Below, piece by piece: positions 8,885 through 16,553 of a stretch of DNA of 64,000 nt. A model generated the notes under the pieces. That model was not told the DNA's origin, did not search any database, and saw only the letters and a program-made list of their open reading frames with translations. Both the position numbers and the translations under genes were made by a program. The number at the start of each line of letters is the position of its first letter. Position 1 is the stretch's first letter. Origin of the DNA: Halosegnis marinus (GTDB taxonomy: Archaea > Halobacteriota > Halobacteria > Halobacteriales > Haloarculaceae); the NCBI RefSeq assembly GCF_029338355.1, contig NZ_CP119802.1, positions 2,480,001 through 2,544,000 of the forward strand, given 5' to 3'.

Positions 8885-9109
8885 TTACAGGTCGAAGACG
8901 GCGGACAACAGGAGGACGACGACGGGGAGCGCGACGATGGCCCCCGCGCCGAGGACGAGCGCCGTCTCGGCCGGGCCGAGTTCGAGCCCCGCGACCAGCA
9001 GCGGGCGGTCCCGCGGGAGCGCCGGGACGGCGACGATGAGGCCCGCCATCGCGCCGACCAGGAGGGCCACGAGGGTGCCCAACTGGTCCCGTTCGCTCGA
9101 GGTTGCCAT
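8885..9109 (-). CDS. Small two-helix membrane protein
   Basis: This 74-aa protein has two hydrophobic helices (about residues 10-29 and 48-72) joined by an acidic/proline loop, and a short charged N terminus. It is not recognised. It starts at ATG 9109 and lies between two other membrane-protein genes on the same strand (gap of 30 nt from the gene at 9140-9937), so the three could form a small transcription unit. Confidence 0.55.
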   Translation of the reverse strand: MATSSERDQLGTLVALLVGAMAGLIVAVPALPRDRPLLVAGLELGPAETALVLGAGAIVALPVVVLLLSAVFDL

Positions 9110-9139
9110 AGTTACACATAGTCGTTGTCGGACTAAACC

Positions 9140-9937
9140 CTACCGGAGCACCGTCGAGGCCAGCAGCGCGACGGCGGGGGTCACCGTGCCGGCCGCGAGG
9201 GCGACGGCGAGGACGAGTCCGGAACTGGGGTCCTCGTCGATGACGCGGGCCAGCGCCGTCACCATCGACAGCCCGAGGAGGAGGCCCATGAGCGCGAGCG
9301 GCCACGCCGCCGTCACCGAACCCGTCGGCAGGGCCGCCCCCAGGACGACGAAGGGGGCCGTCGCGGGGGTGGTCGGTACGCCGAACACGTCGATGCCGAC
9401 CGTGACCGTCGCGCCGAGCAGGGCGAAGCCGAACGCGACGAGCCAGCCGACCCACCGCGTCCGGGCCAGCCCCGACGGGTCGAGGACGCCGAGCGACAGC
9501 GCGCCGACCGAGGCGAGGACGGCCGCTATGACCGGCGCGGCGGCGAACCACAGCAACCCCTCGGCCGACGGCGCGGCGGTGACGACGACCGCGACGAGGA
9601 CGACGAACGCCGCGCCCGTCCCCGTCGCGGCCAGATAGCGGCCGGACCCGTACGTCACGTTGCGCACGGCGGCGAACTGCCGGACGACGACCCACACGAC
9701 CGTCCCGAGGACGAAGACGAGCAGGACGCCGACGGGGAGTCTGACGACCGGGAGCAGCCAAGCCGGGTAGGCCCCGTACGCGCCGAGCGCGTGCAGGAGT
9801 CCGGCCGTCACCATCCACGGGAGGGTAGCGACGACGCTCCCGCGGGACACCGTCGGCCCTTCGAGGACGAGCAGCGCGGCGGTCACCGCCGCCGCCGCGA
9901 CGACGACACCCACCGCGAGCGCCCCGGTCGTAACCAT
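9140..9937 (-). CDS. DUF63-like integral membrane protein
   Basis: This 265-aa protein has about eight hydrophobic segments over its whole length. Its layout and the segment LPWMVTAGLLHALGAYGAYP resemble the haloarchaeal DUF63 family, of which a clearer member is at 44216-45367. The HAVDG motif of that member is replaced here by FALLGATV, so membership is tentative. ATG 9937 lies 75 bp from the divergent helicase start. The function is unknown. Confidence 0.5.
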   Translation of the reverse strand: MVTTGALAVGVVVAAAAVTAALLVLEGPTVSRGSVVATLPWMVTAGLLHALGAYGAYPAWLLPVVRLPVGVLLVFVLGTVVWVVVRQFAAVRNVTYGSGRYLAATGTGAAFVVLVAVVVTAAPSAEGLLWFAAAPVIAAVLASVGALSLGVLDPSGLARTRWVGWLVAFGFALLGATVTVGIDVFGVPTTPATAPFVVLGAALPTGSVTAAWPLALMGLLLGLSMVTALARVIDEDPSSGLVLAVALAAGTVTPAVALLASTVLR

Positions 9938-10012
9938 GCCCTCACACCGGCGCGAGGGGGTTTGAGCGTTTCGCGGCGACGGAGTCTTGCGTGGCGGGGC
10001 CGAATCGCTCGC

Positions 10013-12328
10013 GTGGACGACACCGTCGCGGCGCTGCGCGAGCGCCCGTACTACGACGGCCAGATAGCCGACGAGCGCGTCCTGCCCGGCCGCGAGGCCG
10101 CGACGCGGCCGCTCGACACCGACGACAGGCTGGCCCGGGCGCTCGCCGACCGCGGCATCGACGACCTCTACGAGCACCAGGCGCGCGCCGTCGAGGCGAC
10201 GCGGGCGGGACGCGACGTCGTGCTCGCCACCCCGACCGCGTCGGGGAAGTCGCTCGCGTACACGGTGCCCGCGTTCGAGCGCGCGATGGACCACGTCGGC
10301 ACGACGCTGTACGTCGGCCCGCAGGTCGCGCTCATCAACGACCAGCGCGAGACGCTCTCCGACCTCGCCGACGGACTCGGGTTCGGCTCGCGCGTCACCG
10401 TGGACGAGTACACCGGCCGGCTGTCGCGCTCGGAGAAGGAGGCCGTCCGCGAGCGCCAGCCCACCGTCCTGCTGGCGACCCCCGACATGCTCCACTACGG
10501 GATCCTCCCCCACTCGCACCGCCTGTGGAAGTGGTTCTTCGAGCGGCTGGAGACGGTCGTCGTGGACGAGGTGCACGCGTACCGGGGTATCTTCGGCAGC
10601 CACGTCTCGCTCGTCTTCCGGCGGCTGAACCGCGTCTGCGAGCGGTTCGGCGCGGACCCCGACTACGTCTGCTGTTCGGCGACCATCGGCAACCCCGTCG
10701 AACACGCGGCGACGGTGACGGGCCGCGACCCCGACTCCTTCGCCCTCGTGGACGAGGACACCTCCGCGTCGGGACCGACCCGCTGGGTGTGGTGGAACCC
10801 GCCCGAGTACGAGGACGGGCGCGGCTTCGGCGACGGTCGCCGCCGCTCCTCGCACGTCGAGGCGAAGCGGCTGTTCTGTGACCTCGTCGCGCGCGGGCAC
10901 CAGACGGTCGTGTTCACCGCCTCCAGACAGACGGCCGAGCGGTACGCGACGGACTCGGCGAGCGCGCTCCGCGAGCGGGGCGACCACGACCTCGCGTCCG
11001 GCGTCGCGGCGTATCAGGCCGCCCTGCGCGACGAGACGCGCGCGGACATCGAGGCGGGACTCAAGTCGGGCGAGGTGCGCGGCGTCTGGTCGACCAACGC
11101 CCTCGAACTCGGCGTCGATATCGGCGGGCTCGACTGCGTGATACTCGACGGCTACCCCGGCACGCGGATGAACGCGTTCCAGCAGGCCGGGCGCGCGGGC
11201 CGCGGCACCGACCCCTCGCTCGTCGTCGTCGTGCCCGGCGAGGACCAACTGGACCAGTACTTCGCGCGCGCCCCCGACGACTTCTTCGACGGGGAGCCGG
11301 AGCGGGCCGTCTCGAACCCCGAGAACGAGGAACTCCTCCCCGACCACGTCCGGTCGGCCGCGCGCGAGACGTGGCTGAAGCCGGACGACGACCGCCACTT
11401 CGGCGGGACGTTTCCCGACCTCGTCACCCACATGGAGTCGCAGGGGCTCCTCGAGCGCCGGTCAACGCCCGAGGGCACCCGCTGGACGGACGGCGGCGAC
11501 GGCTCCCCGCAACACGAGATGAGCCTGCGGACGGTGTCCGACCGCGAGATCGAGCTCACCGACCGCCGGAACGGCGACGTCATCGCGTCGCTCCCGTTCG
11601 ACGACGGCCTGCGCGACGCGCACCCCGGCGCGATATACCACCACCAGGGACAGACGTACGAGGTAGTCGAACTGGACCTCGACCACGGCGTCGCGGCGCT
11701 GGAGCCGACCTGGGCCGACTACTACACCCGGACGCTCCACGAGAAGGAGATAACCGTCGAGCGGGACCTCCGCGAGACGACGCTGGCCGCGCGCGAGGAC
11801 GTGTCCGTCCGCTTCGCGGAGGTGACGATGCGGAAGCGAATCACGGGGTTCGAGCGCCGCGATTCGAGTTCGGGCGAGACGCTCTCGGAGGAGTCGCTCG
11901 ACCTCCCCGAGACGACCCTCCGGACGAAGGCGCTCTACTTCACCGTGCCCGACGACCTCGACCGGACGCTCCGCGAGGGCGGGGACCTGCCGGGCGGTAT
12001 CCACGCCGCGGAGCACGCGATGATATCGATGTACCCGGCGGACCTGCTCTGTGACCGCGGGGACATCGGGGGGCTCTCGACGCCGCTGCATCCCCACACG
12101 GGGAAGGCCACGATATTCGTCTACGACGGCTACCCGGGGGGCGTCGGCCTGATGCGCGAGGGGTTCGGGTCGGTGGACGCCCACATGCGCCGGACGCGCT
12201 CGATGCTCCGGGCCTGCGACTGCGAGGAGGGCTGTCCGGCCTGCGTCCAGTCGCCCCACTGCGGGAACGCGAACGCGCCGCTCGACAAGCGGCTCGCCGC
12301 GACGCTGCTGGAGGGACTGACCGAGTAA
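10013..12328 (+). CDS. MrfA/YprA-like DEAD/DEAH-box helicase with C-terminal DUF1998 zinc domain
   Basis: This 771-aa superfamily 2 helicase has Walker A ATPTASGKSLAYTVPA (around residues 75-90), the DEVH box, SATIGNP (motif III), TNALELGVDIGGLD and QQAGRAGRG (motifs V-VI). The C-terminal third is a DUF1998 region ending in CDCEEGCPACVQSPHCGN, a four-Cys metal site. This is the architecture of Bacillus MrfA (YprA), a 3'-5' helicase for repair of mitomycin-type DNA damage. GTG 10013 is the best start. Upstream codons in frame would run into the divergent gene's promoter and gene, and the protein then begins at the usual place before the Q-motif region. The MrfB exonuclease partner is not adjacent. 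Confidence 0.85.
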   Translation: MDDTVAALRERPYYDGQIADERVLPGREAATRPLDTDDRLARALADRGIDDLYEHQARAVEATRAGRDVVLATPTASGKSLAYTVPAFERAMDHVGTTLYVGPQVALINDQRETLSDLADGLGFGSRVTVDEYTGRLSRSEKEAVRERQPTVLLATPDMLHYGILPHSHRLWKWFFERLETVVVDEVHAYRGIFGSHVSLVFRRLNRVCERFGADPDYVCCSATIGNPVEHAATVTGRDPDSFALVDEDTSASGPTRWVWWNPPEYEDGRGFGDGRRRSSHVEAKRLFCDLVARGHQTVVFTASRQTAERYATDSASALRERGDHDLASGVAAYQAALRDETRADIEAGLKSGEVRGVWSTNALELGVDIGGLDCVILDGYPGTRMNAFQQAGRAGRGTDPSLVVVVPGEDQLDQYFARAPDDFFDGEPERAVSNPENEELLPDHVRSAARETWLKPDDDRHFGGTFPDLVTHMESQGLLERRSTPEGTRWTDGGDGSPQHEMSLRTVSDREIELTDRRNGDVIASLPFDDGLRDAHPGAIYHHQGQTYEVVELDLDHGVAALEPTWADYYTRTLHEKEITVERDLRETTLAAREDVSVRFAEVTMRKRITGFERRDSSSGETLSEESLDLPETTLRTKALYFTVPDDLDRTLREGGDLPGGIHAAEHAMISMYPADLLCDRGDIGGLSTPLHPHTGKATIFVYDGYPGGVGLMREGFGSVDAHMRRTRSMLRACDCEEGCPACVQSPHCGNANAPLDKRLAATLLEGLTE

Positions 12329-12466
12329 CTAGTGGCCCGCGCCGCCGTGGCCGTCGTCCTTCGAGTCGGACAGGACCTCGCCGACGTAGTGGGCCGTCGC
12401 CAGCCAGAACAGCACCAGGACGACGACGACCAGCGCGATGAGGGCGAAGACGAGTGTTGCGCTCAT
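12329..12466 (-). CDS. 45-aa single-helix membrane microprotein with His-rich tail
   Basis: ATG 12466 to a TAG stop at 12329-12331 encodes 45 residues. Residues 4-23 form one very hydrophobic helix (LVFALIALVVVVLVLFWLAT). The tail is acidic and ends DDGHGGAGH, which could bind a metal. The stop abuts the helicase stop on the other strand. The codon bias matches neighbours (third-position GC), which supports a real gene. The function is unknown; small proteins of this form often accompany respiratory or transport complexes, but nothing of that kind is adjacent. Confidence 0.6.
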   Translation of the reverse strand: MSATLVFALIALVVVVLVLFWLATAHYVGEVLSDSKDDGHGGAGH

Positions 12467-12514
12467 ATCCGTTGGTCGTCCACAGTGGGACAAGTAACTG
12501 TCTATCGCGTGCCG

Positions 12515-14107
12515 TCAGATGCGCCGCTCCTCCCCCTCCCAGTACTCCTCACGTATCTCGTACTTCTGGACCTTTCCGGTCGCGGTCTCGGGCAGGTCCT
12601 CGGAGAACTCGATACGCCGCGGTATCTTGTAGGCGGCCATGCGCTCGCGCGCGAACGCCTCGATCTCCTCGGCGGTGAGGTCCGCGCCCTCCTTCTCGAC
12701 GACGATGGCGGTCACCATCTCCCCGAGGTCGTCGTCGGGCGTGCCGACGACGGCGGCCTTCAACACGTCCGGGTGGTCGTACAGTGTGTCCTCCACCTCG
12801 ATGGAGGAGACGTTCTCCCCGCCCGTGATGATGATGTCCTTCCGGCGGTCCTTGATCTGTATCATGCCGTCCCCGTCGACGGTCGCCACGTCGCCGGTGT
12901 GGAACCACCCCTCGATGCGGTCGTTGAACGCCTCGTGGGTCGCGTCGGGCTTGTTCAGGTAGCGGTCCATCACCTGATTGCCCCGAACGACCACCTCGCC
13001 CATCGTCTCGTCGTCCCTGGGCACCTGTTCGCCGTGTTCGTCCACGACGCGGATGCGCGTGGCGAGCGTCGGCGACCCCTGTTTGACCTTCACGTCGGCC
13101 GCCCGCTCGGCCTGCGCGATACGCCGCCGGGAGTTCGACGTGGTGACGAGCGGGGCCGTCTCGGTGAGGCCGTACAGCTGGATGAGCCGCCAGCCGAACG
13201 ACTCCTCGACCTGCTCGATGGTGGCCTTCGGCGGCGGCGACCCCGCGGTCGCCAGCCGGACCTCCCGCGAGCCGGTCGTCTCGGGCGACGCCTTCTCGTA
13301 GTACTCGATGAGCCTGTTGAGGACCGTCGGCGCGCCACAGAGGTACGACACGTCGTACTCGCGGATGGTGTCGAAGGTGTCCTCGGCGTCGAACGCGCGC
13401 TGACACACGTGGGTCGCGCCGAGCCCCGTGACGGCGTAGGTGTGGCCCCACCCGTTACAGTGGAACATCGGGAGCGTCCACAGGTAGGTGTCGTCGTCCG
13501 TCATCTCCATGTGACTCGCGAGGATGAGCGCGTGGAAGTGTTCGGTCCGGTGGGTGCGGACGACGCCCTTCGGGTCGCCCGTCGTCCCCGAGGTGTAGTT
13601 GATGGTCGCGTCGTCGTCCTCCGCGATGTCGGGCCGCTCCGGGGCCTCGCTCGCGCCCGACTGCAGGACGTCCTCGTACTCCTCCCACTCGCCGTCCATC
13701 CGGTCGGTTCCGTAGCCGACGAACCGCTCGGCCGGCACGTCGTCGCGTATCGGCTGTATCTCGTCGGCGTACGCGTGGTCCGCGATGACGACCTCCGCCG
13801 CGGAGTCGTTCAGGATGTACTCGTACTCCCGCGAGACGAGCCGGTAGTTTATCGGGACGAACACCATCCCGAGTTGCTGGACCGCGAACTGCGTCTCCAG
13901 GAAGTAGTGCGTGTTGCCGGCCACGAGCGCGACCCGGTCCCCCTGTTCGAGCCCCATGTCGAGCAGGGCGTTCGAGAGCTTGTTCACCCGCTCGCCGAAC
14001 TCGGCGTAGGTGTACTCCGTCCCGTCGTCGGCCACGACCGCCGTGGCGTCGTCGTACAGGTCGACGCCGCGGTCGAGGAAATCCGTCGTCAACATTGGTA
14101 CGTTCAT
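12515..14107 (-). CDS. AMP-forming acyl-CoA synthetase (long/medium-chain fatty acid CoA ligase)
   Basis: This 530-aa adenylate-forming enzyme activates a carboxylic acid with ATP and CoA. INYTSGTTGDPKGV is the phosphate-binding loop (about residue 165). YGLTET is the A5 motif. The hinge region contains TGDVATVDGDGMIQIKDRRK followed by DIIITGGENVSSIEVED, and TATGKVQKYEIR holds the catalytic Lys near the C terminus. Length and motifs fit fatty acyl-CoA ligases of the AlkK/FadD3 type. It is a single gene, with its start facing the structured region at 14108-14354. Confidence 0.87.
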   Translation of the reverse strand: MNVPMLTTDFLDRGVDLYDDATAVVADDGTEYTYAEFGERVNKLSNALLDMGLEQGDRVALVAGNTHYFLETQFAVQQLGMVFVPINYRLVSREYEYILNDSAAEVVIADHAYADEIQPIRDDVPAERFVGYGTDRMDGEWEEYEDVLQSGASEAPERPDIAEDDDATINYTSGTTGDPKGVVRTHRTEHFHALILASHMEMTDDDTYLWTLPMFHCNGWGHTYAVTGLGATHVCQRAFDAEDTFDTIREYDVSYLCGAPTVLNRLIEYYEKASPETTGSREVRLATAGSPPPKATIEQVEESFGWRLIQLYGLTETAPLVTTSNSRRRIAQAERAADVKVKQGSPTLATRIRVVDEHGEQVPRDDETMGEVVVRGNQVMDRYLNKPDATHEAFNDRIEGWFHTGDVATVDGDGMIQIKDRRKDIIITGGENVSSIEVEDTLYDHPDVLKAAVVGTPDDDLGEMVTAIVVEKEGADLTAEEIEAFARERMAAYKIPRRIEFSEDLPETATGKVQKYEIREEYWEGEERRI

Positions 14108-14190
14108 GGCTAACTACTCACGTCGCCACTTGCCCGGTTCCCGTAAAAACGTACACCCTAGTCTCGCAAACCCGCGGTCGGCAGAAAGGC

Positions 14191-14280
14191 CGGACAAGGG
14201 GACGAGTACGAGTGGTGGACTATGGTACCCCCACCCCTTGTCCGCACGGCGATGCAAAGGGGCGATACATAGTCCTTTTC
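14191..14280 (+). promoter_or_regulatory. Attenuator-like RNA: two mutually exclusive hairpins, one followed by a T-run
   Basis: CGGACAAGGGG (14191-14201) is perfectly complementary to CCCCTTGTCCG (14234-14244), giving an 11-bp stem. The same CCCCTT (14234-14239) can instead pair with AAGGGG (14257-14262), nested inside a second perfect 8-bp stem, GGACTATG (14217-14224) with CATAGTCC (14268-14275), which is followed at once by TTTTC. Both folds cannot form together. This is the layout of a transcription attenuator or riboswitch expression platform reading on the plus strand toward the winged-helix gene at 14355. A TATA-like CGTAAAAACG at about 14141-14150 could start the RNA. The function is inference from base pairing only. 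Confidence 0.45.
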
Positions 14281-14332
14281 AATAGGTCAATATCCGTGAC
14301 CGACTCTAGCCGGGTAGAGCGGGTATTGAATA
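14278..14332 (+). promoter_or_regulatory. Promoter and inverted-repeat operator of the winged-helix gene
   Basis: TATTGAATA (14324-14332) lies 23-31 nt before ATG 14355 and so fits the TATA box of a leaderless transcript. Its TATTGAA half (14324-14330) is the exact inverse of TTCAATA at 14278-14284, 39 bp upstream, with a further CAATA in between (14288-14292). A regulator bound at both halves would cover the promoter, so autoregulation by the downstream winged-helix protein is plausible but inferred. Confidence 0.4.
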
Positions 14333-14354
14333 GGCAGTTTGAGAATCGATACGT

Positions 14355-14594
14355 ATGGAAGGCGAGGCCGCGCCGGAGCTCGACGCCGTCGAGCGCGCGG
14401 TGCTGTGGACGCTCGCCAACAACCCCGTCGGGCTCTCGGTCCACTCGCTCGCCGCCGCGACCCCCACGGACGGACCGGTGGCACCGACGGTTCGGGCGCT
14501 CGCCGAGAGCGGGCTTCTCCGGTGCGTCGATGCCGGGCACCGTCGGTACCGCGTCACGCCGGCCGGCTACGAGCGAGTGGCGCCGGCTGAGTAG
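14355..14594 (+). CDS. Small winged-helix DNA-binding protein
   Basis: This 79-aa protein is essentially one winged helix-turn-helix domain: ERAVLWTLANNPVGLSVHSLA, a helix-turn-helix with VAPTVRALAESGLLRC as recognition helix, and RRYRVTPAGYERV as the wing. It resembles MarR/PhiH1-type regulators of haloarchaea, reduced to the DNA-binding domain with no ligand or dimer domain visible. It sits downstream of an unusual structured region and an inverted-repeat promoter, and next to tRNA-Thr. The target is unknown and is probably its own promoter. Confidence 0.7.
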   Translation: MEGEAAPELDAVERAVLWTLANNPVGLSVHSLAAATPTDGPVAPTVRALAESGLLRCVDAGHRRYRVTPAGYERVAPAE

Positions 14595-14641
14595 CGTGGC
14601 GACGGAGCGGTCGCTTCTCCGGTCGCGCGTCGCACGACAAG

Positions 14642-14715
14642 AGCCGTGGGTGGGATTCGAACCCACGAAATCCCGATTACAAATCGAGTGCATGCACCGC
14701 CCATGCTCCCACGGC
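14642..14715 (-). tRNA. tRNA-Thr (anticodon UGU)
   Basis: The reverse strand folds as a complete 74-nt tRNA. The acceptor is GCCGTGG/CCACGGC (14709-14715 with 14643-14649) with discriminator U. The D stem is GCAT/ATGC, the anticodon stem is CTCGA/TCGGG around loop TTTGTAA (anticodon TGT), and the T arm is GTGGG-TTCGAAT-CCCAC. No CCA is encoded and no intron is seen. Its 5' side is 11 nt from the GNAT gene on the same strand. Confidence 0.95.
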
Positions 14716-14726
14716 GCGTCCGCTCC

Positions 14727-15206
14727 TTACCCCCCCTCGTTTGTATCCGTTTCGCGTTCGACCGGGCGCTCCATCTCGATTCGGTGGGCGTCGTAGCCGC
14801 GCTCGGCGTAGAACGACCGGGCCGCGTCGTTGTCGGCGAGCACCTCCAGCGCGACGGCGTCGGCCCCGCCCTCGGCGAGGGCGGTCTCCGCGGCCCGGAG
14901 CAGTTCGGTCCCGATGCCCTCCCCGCGGCGCGCGGGGACGACGTAGAGGTTCTCGACCACGCCGCGCTCGCGGTCCTGTCCGTACGCCTGCGACTCGGGG
15001 TAGAAGGTGACGAAGCCGACGGGGTCGGGGTCGCGGGCGACGAGACAGCCGCCGGCCACGATGCGCCGGGACAGCGCGTCGCGGATGGCCTCGCGGTTGC
15101 CCTCCGCGAGGAGGTGCGAGCCGAACGCCCGCTGGCCGGCGGCGAGGTCCACCCAGAGGTCGACGAGGTCGTCCAGCGACGAGACGGTCGGGCGTTCGAG
15201 CTCCAT
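14727..15206 (-). CDS. GNAT family N-acetyltransferase
   Basis: This 159-aa protein has the acetyl-CoA binding motif A: VENLYVVPARRGEGIGTELL (about residues 84-103; R-x-x-G-x-G present), followed by ALEVLADNDAARSFYAERGY, the motif B region. The substrate cannot be told. The start ATG (15204-15206) directly abuts the phosphoglycerate kinase stop (15207-15209), so the two genes are co-transcribed, pgk first. Confidence 0.85.
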   Translation of the reverse strand: MELERPTVSSLDDLVDLWVDLAAGQRAFGSHLLAEGNREAIRDALSRRIVAGGCLVARDPDPVGFVTFYPESQAYGQDRERGVVENLYVVPARRGEGIGTELLRAAETALAEGGADAVALEVLADNDAARSFYAERGYDAHRIEMERPVERETDTNEGG

Positions 15207-16391
15207 TCAGTCGTCGAGGACGGTCACCGCGGGGAGGTCGCCGTCCGTGAGCATCCGCAGGGCCGCGCCGCCGCCCGTCGAGACGTGCGAGAACCCCTCG
15301 ATGCCGAGGCGGCGGAGCGCGGCGGCGGTGTCGCCCCCGCCGACGATGCTGTACTCCGCGCGCGCCGCCGACTCGTACAGCTCTCGCGTGCCGTACGCGA
15401 ACAGTTCGTCCTCGAAGACGCCCGCCGGGCCGTTGAGGACGGCGGTGCCGGCGTCCTCCAGCACGTCGGCGTAGGCGGCGACGGTGCGCGAGCCGACGTC
15501 CATCGCCGGCTCGGGCGACGGGAGGTCGGCGAGGTCGAGTTCGACGCGCTCCCCGTCGCGCCCGACCGCCACGTCGCGGGGGAGGTAGATGCGGTGGCCG
15601 TACTCGTCGAGGAGGTCGCCGGCGCGCTTGACGGCCTCGGCGGAGCGGTCGTTCACCACCTCGGCGGAGGCAGCACCCAGTCGCACGCCGTCGGCGAGCA
15701 GGAACGCGTTGCCGACGATGCCCGCGGTGAGGACGGCGTCCGCGAGCCCGCGTTCGAGCACGGACCGGGCCACGTCCACGGAGTCGGTCACCTTCGCGCC
15801 GCCGAGGACGTAGACGCGGGGCTCGGGCGACTCGTCGATGTTGCCGAGCACGTCGAGTTCCCGCTCCATGACGCGGCCCGCGTAGCTCGGCAGGCGTCCG
15901 GGGAAGCCGACGAGCGACGGCTGTGAGCGGTGGGCCGCGGCGAACGCGTCGTTGACGAACGCGTCGAGGGCGGGCGCGAGCTTCGCGACGAGGTGCGTGT
16001 CGGCCGCCTCCTCGGCGTCCCACTCCATGTACTCCTCGCTGTAGAAGCGGGTGTTCTCCAACACGAGGACACTCCCCGCGTCGAGCGCATCGACGCGGTC
16101 GCGCGCGTCCGACGAGAACGTCGCGTCGCAGTAGCCGACGGACGCGTCGAGCAGCTCGTCCAGCCGGGCGGCGTGGGCGGCGAGCGTCGAGAACTCGTCG
16201 CCGCCGGGCCGGCCCTGGTGGGCGAGCAGAACGACCCGGGCGTTCCTGTCGGCGAGCTCCGAGAGGGTGTCCACGTGGGCCCGCAGCCGCGCGTCGTCCG
16301 CGAGGCCGTCCGCCGCGAGCGGGCTGTTGATGTCCACTCGGACCCCGACCGCGGCCCCCTCCGCGTCCAGGTCGTCGAGCGTCCGTATCAT
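15207..16391 (-). CDS. pgk: Phosphoglycerate kinase
   Basis: This 394-aa glycolytic/gluconeogenic enzyme interconverts 1,3-bisphosphoglycerate and 3-phosphoglycerate with ADP/ATP. VGVRVDINSPLAADG is the N-terminal substrate signature, HQGRPGGDEFS follows, GGAKVTDS is the hinge region, and GGGDTAAALRRLG plus STGGGAALRML form the nucleotide loop. Upstream in-frame codons exist to 16478, but ATG 16391 puts the first residues (MIRTLDDLD) at the usual family N terminus. A TATA-like ATTTGC lies about 25 nt upstream. It is divergent from livH and followed by the GNAT gene. Confidence 0.93.
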   Translation of the reverse strand: MIRTLDDLDAEGAAVGVRVDINSPLAADGLADDARLRAHVDTLSELADRNARVVLLAHQGRPGGDEFSTLAAHAARLDELLDASVGYCDATFSSDARDRVDALDAGSVLVLENTRFYSEEYMEWDAEEAADTHLVAKLAPALDAFVNDAFAAAHRSQPSLVGFPGRLPSYAGRVMERELDVLGNIDESPEPRVYVLGGAKVTDSVDVARSVLERGLADAVLTAGIVGNAFLLADGVRLGAASAEVVNDRSAEAVKRAGDLLDEYGHRIYLPRDVAVGRDGERVELDLADLPSPEPAMDVGSRTVAAYADVLEDAGTAVLNGPAGVFEDELFAYGTRELYESAARAEYSIVGGGDTAAALRRLGIEGFSHVSTGGGAALRMLTDGDLPAVTVLDD

Positions 16392-16510
16392 ACCGGCGAG
16401 TCCGACGGCCCGAGCAAATGCCTTTCCGTTTTCGCGGGGCGAGCGCGTCGTGTCATTCGGCGACGACGAACGGCCCACAGAGCGGCCAGCGTGGCGGTCT
16501 TAGCGAAGGC

Positions 16511-16519
16511 TTATTTATG
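16511..16519 (+). promoter_or_regulatory. TATA box of the livHMGF operon
   Basis: TTATTTATG, 35-43 nt before ATG 16554, is the strongest TATA-like match in the 162-bp divergent region between pgk and livH. It predicts a short leader of about 12-16 nt for this operon, unlike the leaderless pattern seen at most genes here. Confidence 0.5.
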
Positions 16520-16553
16520 GGTCAGGTTCGACCTACCGGCGTGACTTACACAC

